From: Bacillota bacterium
Lineage (GTDB): Bacteria > Bacillota_B > Desulfitobacteriia > Desulfitobacteriales > Desulfitobacteriaceae
Assembly: GCA_021779415.1 (NCBI GenBank)
Contig: JAJYAS010000189.1
Span: 1 to 6,658, forward strand
Length of the DNA stretch: 6,658 nt
Direction of reading: 5' to 3'
Position numbers and translations under genes: made by a program. The notes below the pieces were generated by a model that was given only the letters and a program-made list of their open reading frames with translations, ran no database searches and was not told where the DNA came from. Shown piece by piece: positions 1 through 5,123 of the stretch (the stretch's first letter is position 1; each line of letters opens with the position of its first letter).

Positions 1-500
1 ACTTATGTCCGGATGAAATCCTTGTTGTTGAAGGAATTCATGCTCTCAATCCTTGTTTGGTGCCTTCACTTGATCGAAACCAAATGTTCAAGATTTATGT
101 TAGTGCCCTTTTTCAACTCAACATCGATGACTATAATCGAGTCTCGACCACAGATGTTCGGCTCATCCGTCGAATGGTAAGAGATAATCAATTTCGAGGG
201 ACCGCCCCTGAAAAAACATTAGCTCAATGGGAGAGTGTTCGGCGAGGAGAAAATAGCAACATCTTTCCCTATCAAGAAGAAGCGGATGTAATGTTCAACT
301 CCAGCCTCCTATATGAACTCAATGCGCTCCGCTCCTATGCCGAACATTTATTGATTTCCATTACTCCTGAATGTCCCCATTATAAAGTAGCACTTCATCT
401 CTTAACCCTGCTATCATTTTTCCACGCTATGGACATTTCAACTCTTCCCTTTAACTCAATTCTAAGAGAATTTTTAGGTGGAAGTACCTATGATGTATAA
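1..500 (+). CDS. Uridine/nucleoside kinase, C-terminal part (5' end outside window)
   Basis: This is the 3' end of a P-loop nucleoside kinase gene of the uridine kinase/phosphoribulokinase family, which phosphorylates uridine or a similar nucleoside in the cytoplasm with ATP or GTP. The frame is open from base 3 with no start in the window, so the TTG at 57 is an internal Leu codon. Reading from base 3, the first residues contain ILVVEGIHALNP, the beta-strand motif typical of the family. Next come a DYNRVSTTDVRLIRRMVRD stretch, FRG, a WESVRRGE segment, NIFPYQEEADVMFNSSL and a C-terminal ILREFLGGS. This order matches the long Firmicute nucleoside kinases that carry a threonyl-tRNA-synthetase-like N-terminal region (about 550 residues), of which roughly the last 165 are visible. 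The N-terminal region and P-loop are not visible, so the subfamily is inferred. The gene ends with TAA directly against the shared hairpin terminator and converges with the tautomerase gene. Confidence 0.88.
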   Translation, partial: LCPDEILVVEGIHALNPCLVPSLDRNQMFKIYVSALFQLNIDDYNRVSTTDVRLIRRMVRDNQFRGTAPEKTLAQWESVRRGENSNIFPYQEEADVMFNSSLLYELNALRSYAEHLLISITPECPHYKVALHLLTLLSFFHAMDISTLPFNSILREFLGGSTYDV

Positions 501-539
501 AACAAAGCGCGAAGAGGGGTTACTCTTCGCGCTTTGTTT
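500..539. terminator. Bidirectional intrinsic terminator between converging genes
   Basis: A perfect 17-bp inverted repeat has arms AAACAAAGCGCGAAGAG (500-516) and CTCTTCGCGCTTTGTTT (523-539) around a 6-base loop (GGGTTA). The central stem is GC-rich and the outer ends are A/T-rich, so each strand gives a hairpin followed by a short U-rich run. It begins inside the TAA stop of the kinase gene and lies 22 bp past the tautomerase stop on the other strand, the expected place for a terminator shared by two convergent units. Confidence 0.9.
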
Positions 540-561
540 ATTGCCTTTATCAAGCACACAA

Positions 562-747
562 CTATTTGTCACACTCAAGTCTTCCGGCCTTACCCAAGTT
601 TTCCTTGGGCATGTCACGAATGATGACGGTTACATTTTCTGCAGGCGCACCGACAGAATCCATGATAGCTTGAGTAACTTTCTCCACGAGGGCCCTCTTC
701 TGTTCGATGGTACGACCTTCCAATAACTCAACTTGTACGATTGGCAT
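562..747 (-). CDS. 4-oxalocrotonate tautomerase family protein (61 codons)
   Basis: This small cytoplasmic enzyme belongs to the tautomerase superfamily, whose members use an N-terminal proline as general base or acid for enol-keto interconversion of 2-oxo compounds and assemble as hexamers of about 60-residue chains. The start is fixed by [12 protein letters not shown]: removing Met exposes Pro1, so the in-frame codons further upstream (to 771) are not used. After Met removal, Pro1 and Arg11 are present and the VIIRDMP strand aligns with VIITEM of the Pseudomonas enzyme. By my recalled alignment, Arg39 of true 4-OT is Thr39 here and Phe50 is Leu50, so canonical 4-oxalocrotonate activity is doubtful and the substrate is unknown. 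The ATG overlaps the stop of mgsA (TAATG), and the ribosome site GGGGAG (755-760, 7 bases upstream) lies inside the last mgsA codons. Translational coupling to mgsA is therefore likely. It is the last gene of the minus-strand run, before the 500-539 terminator. Confidence 0.9.
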   Translation of the reverse strand: MPIVQVELLEGRTIEQKRALVEKVTQAIMDSVGAPAENVTVIIRDMPKENLGKAGRLECDK

Positions 748-1136
748 TAGTTTTCTCCCCTCTCCAAGCATAGTTTGATATAAGCGATTAAGATTTCCGC
801 GCTTTTCCGATTTGTTGCTAACGGAATATTGTGGACATCACAGACACGTAATAAGGCAGCGATATCTGGTTCATGGGCCTGGGCGGTTAAAGGATCACGC
901 AGGAAAATAATCATATCTAACTGTTGTGTAGCGACCAGGCCTCCAATCTGTTGATCTCCCCCTATTGGGCCCGACAAAAGCGCAGTAACCGGCAATCCGG
1001 TATGTTGACTAATCAGCTTGCCTGTTGTTCCAGTGGCTGTTAATTGGCATTGGGACAATAGGTTTTTATGGGTTTTGGTGAATTCAATCATCTCAGCCTT
1101 TTTCTCGTCATGGGCGACCAACGCAATTTTCAACAT
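747..1136 (-). CDS. mgsA: Methylglyoxal synthase
   Basis: The enzyme converts dihydroxyacetone phosphate to methylglyoxal and phosphate in the cytoplasm, a bypass of lower glycolysis that restores phosphate when sugar phosphates accumulate. The 129-residue length is slightly shorter than the E. coli enzyme (152). Family signatures appear in order: ALVAHD (5-10), phosphate-binding TGTTG (35-39), [11 protein letters not shown] (55-65), FLRDPL (78-83) and [10 protein letters not shown] (88-97). With an offset of ten from E. coli numbering, the catalytic and substrate residues are all present: His9 (H19), Asp61 (D71), Asp81 (D91), His88 (H98) and Asp91 (D101). The usual FFRDPL reads FLRDPL, a mild change. 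The ATG is preceded by AGGAAGG (1145-1151) at 8 bases. It follows the GIY-YIG gene after 47 bp, where there is a possible weak promoter and a stem-loop. Its stop overlaps the tautomerase start by one base. Confidence 0.95.
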   Translation of the reverse strand: MLKIALVAHDEKKAEMIEFTKTHKNLLSQCQLTATGTTGKLISQHTGLPVTALLSGPIGGDQQIGGLVATQQLDMIIFLRDPLTAQAHEPDIAALLRVCDVHNIPLATNRKSAEILIAYIKLCLERGEN

Positions 1137-1153
1137 ATATTGTTCCTTCCTAA

Positions 1154-1177
1154 GAATCCTTATACCTTAAAGGATTC
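1154..1177 (-). repeat. Stem-loop ahead of mgsA
   Basis: An 8-bp perfect inverted repeat, GAATCCTT (1154-1161) and AAGGATTC (1170-1177), has an 8-base loop and lies in the 47-bp gap between the GIY-YIG gene and mgsA. On the transcribed strand it is followed by TTAGGAAGG, the mgsA ribosome site, with no U tract, so it is not a standard terminator. It could be an operator, an RNA processing site or chance. It covers the -10 box of the possible mgsA promoter. Confidence 0.35.
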
Positions 1178-1187
1178 AGTACTTTAA
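1159..1187 (-). promoter_or_regulatory. Possible weak internal promoter for mgsA
   Basis: On the minus strand, TTAAAG (1182-1187) and TATAAG (1159-1164) are separated by exactly 17 bases. The -10 matches 5 of 6 consensus positions and the -35 only 3 of 6. Transcription would start near 1152, leaving a very short leader containing just the ribosome site. The -35 overlaps the stop codon of the GIY-YIG gene. This is a consensus-matching guess. Confidence 0.3.
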
Positions 1188-1528
1188 TTATTAGTACCCT
1201 TAAATAAATCTTGAGAAACCTCCGAGATCAGGAAGGCTAACTCACGCCGCTCTGCTAGGGGATAAATTTGATCAGCTTGCTCAATTAATAGATCCTTTTC
1301 CCTTCGTGAGCATCTTTTTATAGCATGTTCTAAACGAAGAGCATCGCTCCAAGAGAGCACTTCCCATGCTTGTACTAAAGTCACCGGACGATGTGAGGCT
1401 GTATATTTTGCCCCGCGGCCCCCTGAAAAACCACTGTTATGTTCCCGCTCTCTCCGTATGAGATCCGTCGTTGCACCCGTATAGATTGTATTATCACCAC
1501 AACGCGCAAGGTACACCCAATATCCCAT
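1184..1528 (-). CDS. GIY-YIG domain protein (UPF0213/YhbQ-YazA type)
   Basis: This 114-residue single-domain protein is related to the GIY-YIG nuclease fold. Members of this family, such as E. coli YhbQ and B. subtilis YazA, are small stand-alone proteins with proposed DNA nuclease or repair roles that are not firmly settled. Visible motifs are WVYLARCGDNTIYTGATTDL (residues 4-23), which carries the two motif strands as TIY and YTG, then the catalytic-type arginine in IRREREHN, an ALRLEHAIKRCSRREK helix with the conserved glutamate, and a C-terminal tail rich in charged residues. The tail is longer than in the shortest homologues. The ATG start has a strong AAGGAG (1535-1540) at 6 bases, and that site is formed by the last two sense codons of mqnA, whose TGA lies 3 bases upstream of the start. 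Coupled translation with mqnA is therefore likely. The family call is secure; the substrate is not known. Confidence 0.88.
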   Translation of the reverse strand: MGYWVYLARCGDNTIYTGATTDLIRREREHNSGFSGGRGAKYTASHRPVTLVQAWEVLSWSDALRLEHAIKRCSRREKDLLIEQADQIYPLAERRELAFLISEVSQDLFKGTNN

Positions 1529-1531
1529 ACC

Positions 1532-2350
1532 TCACTCCTTAGGCCAAAACTCGAGAACAGGACGACTCGGCAACAGCTTCTGCTCAAAACACAAATCTAA
1601 GTATTTTTGCAAACCCGCTCTCAGTGTGGAATCTAAACCATACCTGAATTGATTAAAATAATCCCTCCAGAAATCCAGCGATCCCCCAAGCATAGTTTGA
1701 CACGTTTGGAGAAGTTCATCCATGTTAGCTAGAGCTTTAGATTTAGCTTCAAGAAGCAAACGATAGACAATTTGCAGTTCTTGCTCTCGTTCAGTGATGA
1801 GCTGTTTTGGAAAAGCCCAAACTGCATAAGTCATGGAGCAACCCGTATGCTGAAACCATTCATCGCCCAGATCATAGATATAGCAATCGGGATGTTGAAG
1901 AGATGCATGTATCGCAGCATCTGCGATCAGGAGGGCTGCATCTGCCTTAGCAAACATCCCCTGAAGGTCGGATGACATGGTCAGATAACGGGGGGCTACT
2001 CCGTAGTAACGATGAAGCAAAATCTTTGTCAGATTTACAGAAGTCGCTGAGGTATCCGTCAAGGCAACTGTCAATCTATTTAATTCCGTCAGAGGAACTT
2101 TCGAAAATAACAGAATGGACCCTACTCGTCCTCTTGTCGAGACTGAAAGGTTTGGTAAGATGGCATAATCTCTCCAATGCTCGCCAAACGAAAATGCACT
2201 GATTGGAGCCATATCTATCCGTCCATCCGCTAACATAGCATTATGCCCTGTGGGTTCAGCGGTGACGGACTCCAGTAAAGGATGCTCTCTTGGCAAAAAA
2301 TAGAACATCGGTAACATATTTGTATTCGGGTTATGTCCAATGCGAATCAT
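1532..2350 (-). CDS. mqnA: Chorismate dehydratase MqnA (futalosine menaquinone pathway)
   Basis: MqnA removes water from chorismate to give 3-[(1-carboxyvinyl)oxy]benzoate, the first step of the futalosine route to menaquinone, and acts in the cytoplasm. The fold is a periplasmic-binding-protein-like two-lobe domain (MqnA/MqnD family) without a signal peptide. Visible landmarks are IRIGHNPNTNMLPMFY (2-17), GHNAMLADGRIDMAPIS (35-51), STRGRVGSILLFSKVPL (71-87), TDTSATSVNLTKILL (98-112), LLIADAAI (140-147), YDLGDEWFQHTG (159-170) and the C-terminal YFNQFRYGLDSTLRAGLQKYLD (231-252). The LFSK, SATS and DLGDEW motifs favour MqnA over the paralogue MqnD. The 272-residue length is normal. The ATG at 2350 has a G-rich site GGGGG (2358-2362) at 7 bases, weaker than its neighbours'. 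It lies 26 bp after the FAH-family gene. The other mqn genes are not in the window, so the pathway is scattered or lies elsewhere. Confidence 0.88.
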   Translation of the reverse strand: MIRIGHNPNTNMLPMFYFLPREHPLLESVTAEPTGHNAMLADGRIDMAPISAFSFGEHWRDYAILPNLSVSTRGRVGSILLFSKVPLTELNRLTVALTDTSATSVNLTKILLHRYYGVAPRYLTMSSDLQGMFAKADAALLIADAAIHASLQHPDCYIYDLGDEWFQHTGCSMTYAVWAFPKQLITEREQELQIVYRLLLEAKSKALANMDELLQTCQTMLGGSLDFWRDYFNQFRYGLDSTLRAGLQKYLDLCFEQKLLPSRPVLEFWPKE

Positions 2351-2376
2351 ACGTGTACCCCCATGTATGCCATCCT

Positions 2377-3135
2377 TTATTTTAAGGTATTGCGTAATTC
2401 TCCAATCGATTGAATCCTAACGATAACCTCATCCCCTGGTTGCATCGGACCAACTCCTTCTGGAGTCCCCGTCAAAACGACATCCCCAGGATACAGCGTC
2501 ATGACCTGAGAGATGAAACTCACAAGTTTGGGAATTGAACTCATAAAATAACGTGTATTGGAAGACTGTTTAACCTCGCCATTAAGTACTAGTTGCACAT
2601 CTAACTGGCTCGCATCGATATCGGGTACGATCCATGGGCCGATAGGGCAAAACGTGTCGAAGGATTTCCCACGGGTCCATTGACCATCTTTCTTTTGCAA
2701 ATCTCTGGCCGTTACGTCATTAGCACAAGTATATCCAAAGATTCCCTTTACCGCTTCATCCTCGGATGCATCTTTAAGCGTTTTTCCGATAATTACGGCA
2801 AGTTCAGCCTCATAATCTACACGCTGACTTATTTTCGGGTAAATAATCTGCGCATCCGGACCTATAACAGAGGTTGTAGGCTTCATGAAAATAACAGGAT
2901 CTTCCGGTAACTCATGTTTCATTTCTTGAATGTGCAAGGCATAATTAAGTCCGACGCAAACTACTTTGCTCGGTGCTACTGGGGCAAGTAAGGTAAGCTC
3001 CTCCAAGGGCATAAGAGTATCAGTTGGTTTACAGCTGGAATCAAGGAATGTCTTGTCAAGGCAATGCACCTTCTCCCCTTCAATAAAACCATATCCGATC
3101 TCGCCTTCACGATTGATAAAACGAACGTATTTCAT
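2377..3135 (-). CDS. Fumarylacetoacetate hydrolase (FAH) family protein
   Basis: This 252-residue metal-dependent cytoplasmic enzyme belongs to the FAH superfamily, which includes acylpyruvate hydrolases, oxaloacetate decarboxylases/tautomerases and 2-hydroxyhepta-2,4-diene-1,7-dioate isomerases. The catalytic domain contains VGLNYALHIQEM, FMKPTTSVIGP, DYEAELAVIIGK, the GYTCANDVTARDLQ block, GQWTRGKSFDTFCPIGPW and a C-terminal GDVVLTGTPEGVGP. The metal ligands are Glu-x-Glu in YEAELAV and Asp in ANDVTARD. A His-x-x-Glu pair in HIQEM matches the catalytic dyad known in FAHD1. The first 50 residues form the usual small N-terminal beta domain. I chose ATG at 3135 because AAAGGA (3145-3150) lies 9 bases upstream; an in-frame TTG at 3144 would touch that site and add three residues. 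The exact substrate cannot be read from sequence; an oxaloacetate- or acylpyruvate-type substrate is the best guess. It sits 40 bp after the MFS gene and 26 bp before mqnA. Confidence 0.9.
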   Translation of the reverse strand: MKYVRFINREGEIGYGFIEGEKVHCLDKTFLDSSCKPTDTLMPLEELTLLAPVAPSKVVCVGLNYALHIQEMKHELPEDPVIFMKPTTSVIGPDAQIIYPKISQRVDYEAELAVIIGKTLKDASEDEAVKGIFGYTCANDVTARDLQKKDGQWTRGKSFDTFCPIGPWIVPDIDASQLDVQLVLNGEVKQSSNTRYFMSSIPKLVSFISQVMTLYPGDVVLTGTPEGVGPMQPGDEVIVRIQSIGELRNTLK

Positions 3136-3175
3136 CAGAATCAATCCTTTCTATTGTCTGATAGTATCGCCTATT

Positions 3176-4384
3176 CTATTCTCGCCAACTAAATTCCTGC
3201 TCTCGAGGGGTAAAAGCTCTTTTATAATAGATGCTGGCCAAAAGATAAAGTATTGCTGTAATAAAGTATGGGACACTATAATTCGTTTTTTCCATTAACC
3301 ATCCTCCGATGGTAGCACTTGCTGCTCGACTAAGATTCTGCGACATTCCAATGAGACTGGCAACAGTCGCTCGCTGTTCAGCAGGAGTAATTTCCATCGT
3401 GAAGCTCGAGCTAATCGGATTACTCATATTCATCAAAGCATTACGAAGCAGGAAGGATAGAATAACTACCCACAACGATTGCGGAAGTGCAATCATTATT
3501 AAAAAAGGTATGGAAAGGAACTGAGAGTACACAACAGAATTCACCTTTCCCAACTTCAATATCAAGAACGGTGCCAAAAGACCAGCTAAGGCCATTCCCA
3601 CTTGGGAAACGGACATAACAACACCAACTATGAAGGTCGGAGCTTTCAGCCGTTGAGTAAGGAAAATATTGAAAAAGGGAATAACCAAGCCCGCACCAAA
3701 ACCAATCAGCGCATTATAACTAAAGACATCCTTGGCAAGTTTTGATGTACGTAGCATAGTGCAATAGTTCTTTAAATTATCTAGAACATGTGTCTGGGAC
3801 TTGGAAGCTTCTTTCTCCTCTGTGAGCCAGACTAAAGCTACTCCAGACGCAACTAGCTGAAGTAAAGCAAAACCAATCAAAGCTCCCCGAGAAGAAACTA
3901 GGTCTGTTGCTTTTCCTGCAATTAAACTTCCTAAAACTTGCGCAGCCATGGTAATCGCAAAATTAAGACTAAATAATTGAGTTCTATTTTCCGGAATACT
4001 GTTTTCCATGAGAATGGGTAAGGTGGCTACACCCAACATAGCCTGACCAGTTCCAAAAAGAATAGAGAATCCCAAGGTGAGATTCCCCAACGGCAAAGCG
4101 GCCTGCCCAAGTAATCCCACTCCTGTGAAACCAAGTGCCAAAAGCAACGTGCGCTTTTTTCCCCATAGATCAGCTAAAATCCCAACTGGCAGAGAAAGGG
4201 CTCCCGTGGCTAGCAATCCAATAGCCAATATCTCGCCTAAAAAGCTTTCACTTCGCCCTAATTGCAAAACTGCAATCCCAAAAAGCATTGTAAATGCACC
4301 TGTACTAAGAGCCGTTATAAAAGAAATCACTAAAAAAATCTTTGCATTAGGAGAGCATTTGTAAAAGAACTTACGATACAACAA
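3176..4384 (-). CDS. Major facilitator superfamily (MFS) transporter
   Basis: This 402-residue inner-membrane secondary transporter is of normal MFS length and likely has 12 membrane helices. A short basic N-terminus leads into the first helix (about 16-40). The loop between helices 2 and 3 carries the MFS motif A as GILADLWGKKR (68-78). A charged central loop around residues 188-220 (TEEKEASKSQ) separates the two six-helix halves, and a basic C-terminal tail follows the last helix (about 371-387). The pattern resembles drug or metabolite exporters, but no substrate can be assigned. The start is TTG at 4384, with AGAAGGTG (4392-4399) ending 7 bases upstream; a second TTG follows directly. No ATG or GTG start fits better without cutting into helix 1. 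A possible promoter lies in the 73-bp gap after nth, and the FAH-family gene follows 40 bp downstream without an obvious terminator, so the two are likely cotranscribed. Confidence 0.88.
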   Translation of the reverse strand: MLYRKFFYKCSPNAKIFLVISFITALSTGAFTMLFGIAVLQLGRSESFLGEILAIGLLATGALSLPVGILADLWGKKRTLLLALGFTGVGLLGQAALPLGNLTLGFSILFGTGQAMLGVATLPILMENSIPENRTQLFSLNFAITMAAQVLGSLIAGKATDLVSSRGALIGFALLQLVASGVALVWLTEEKEASKSQTHVLDNLKNYCTMLRTSKLAKDVFSYNALIGFGAGLVIPFFNIFLTQRLKAPTFIVGVVMSVSQVGMALAGLLAPFLILKLGKVNSVVYSQFLSIPFLIMIALPQSLWVVILSFLLRNALMNMSNPISSSFTMEITPAEQRATVASLIGMSQNLSRAASATIGGWLMEKTNYSVPYFITAILYLLASIYYKRAFTPREQEFSWRE

Positions 4385-4410
4385 ATCGAGACACCTTCTT
4401 CGTATATCGA

Positions 4411-4439
4411 AATATATCTTAACACGAAAAAGGGGTAAA
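4411..4439 (-). promoter_or_regulatory. Possible sigma-A promoter for the MFS gene
   Basis: On the minus strand, TTTACC (4434-4439) and TATATT (4411-4416) are separated by 17 bases, matching 4 of 6 and 5 of 6 consensus positions. The start would be near 4404, leaving about 20 bases before the TTG. An AT-rich palindrome, TATAT-CGAA-ATATA (4403-4416), overlaps the -10 and could be an operator or chance. Confidence 0.4.
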
Positions 4440-4457
4440 AAGAAGTCCGTAAGCGAA

Positions 4458-5105
4458 TTAATTACACGTTTGCACTTCGGTACATAGACCTGTTAAAGGA
4501 CACTCCGTACAATTTGGTTTCCGAGCATGGCAAATTCGCCTACCATGAAAGATCAGTAGATGGTGGACTAACGTCCATCGTTCACGCGGGAAGATCTGCA
4601 TCAGTTCTTCCTCAACTATTTCCGGTGTTTTGCCATGAGCCAAGCCTAAACGATGAGCGACACGAAAAACATGCGTATCCACTGCCAACGCCGGAATTCC
4701 AAAAGCATTACTGATGACAACATTGGCAGTTTTTCGCCCTACACCGGGAAGTTTTCTTAAAAGATCTACATTTTCGGGCACCTGCCCCGAAAACTCTTTT
4801 ATAAGCACCTGGCAAGTAGCAAAAATGCTTTTCGCCTTATTGTGGAACAGGCCAAGGGAACGAATCTTTTTTTCGAGTTCTATTTGTCCTAAAGCAATAA
4901 TTCCTTCTGGAGTATTTGCTTCAGCAAACAAGGAAGCCGTAACAATATTTACCCTCTCATCCGTGCATTGAGCAGATAATATTGTAGCAATCAACAGCTC
5001 AAACGGTGTGTGAAACTCTAGCTCACAGCGAGCATCAGGAAATGTTCCCAGTAAAATAGCGAATACCAAGGGTGCGCTTGATTCTTGGTTATTGATCTTG
5101 GTCAT
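4458..5105 (-). CDS. nth: Endonuclease III (DNA glycosylase/AP lyase)
   Basis: This base-excision repair enzyme removes oxidised pyrimidines from DNA and cleaves at the abasic site by beta-elimination. The 215-residue length is typical. The helix-hairpin-helix reads LPGVGRKTANVV (119-130) with the Schiff-base lysine Lys125, and the catalytic aspartate is Asp143 in VDTHVFRVAHRLGL. The C-terminal iron-sulfur cluster is complete: Cys192, Cys199, Cys202 and Cys208 in the spacing C-x6-C-x2-C-x5-C. The N-terminal LLIATILSAQCTDERVN segment (37-53) is also characteristic, although the usual LSAQ(T/C)TD-x-x-VN has Arg within it. The ATG at 5105 has a strong GGAGGA (5111-5116) 5 bases upstream. It lies 18 bp after the HD-GYP gene, so the two form a likely operon. 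Confidence 0.96.
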   Translation of the reverse strand: MTKINNQESSAPLVFAILLGTFPDARCELEFHTPFELLIATILSAQCTDERVNIVTASLFAEANTPEGIIALGQIELEKKIRSLGLFHNKAKSIFATCQVLIKEFSGQVPENVDLLRKLPGVGRKTANVVISNAFGIPALAVDTHVFRVAHRLGLAHGKTPEIVEEELMQIFPRERWTLVHHLLIFHGRRICHARKPNCTECPLTGLCTEVQTCN

Positions 5106-5123
5106 GTTAATCCTCCGCAGTGA

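Noticed and set aside
478..726. Plus-strand open frame overlapping the terminator and tautomerase gene
   Set aside because: It runs through the hairpin and antisense to the well-supported tautomerase; no domain or ribosome site.
748..771. N-terminal extension of the tautomerase by eight residues
   Set aside because: It would hide the essential N-terminal proline and overlap mgsA further; the MPIV start has a good ribosome site.
1381..1587. Minus-strand 68-codon frame spanning the mqnA/GIY-YIG junction
   Set aside because: It overlaps both well-supported genes in another frame and has no domain.
3136..3144. TTG start for the FAH-family protein
   Set aside because: The AAAGGA ribosome site abuts this codon with no spacing, while ATG at 3135 has 9 bases.
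2966..3298. Plus-strand open frame of 110 codons across the FAH/MFS junction
   Set aside because: Antisense to two real genes; composition looks like a reverse-strand shadow and it has no recognisable motif.
4077..4364. Plus-strand 95-codon frame inside the MFS gene
   Set aside because: Proline- and lysine-rich shadow of hydrophobic codons on the other strand.
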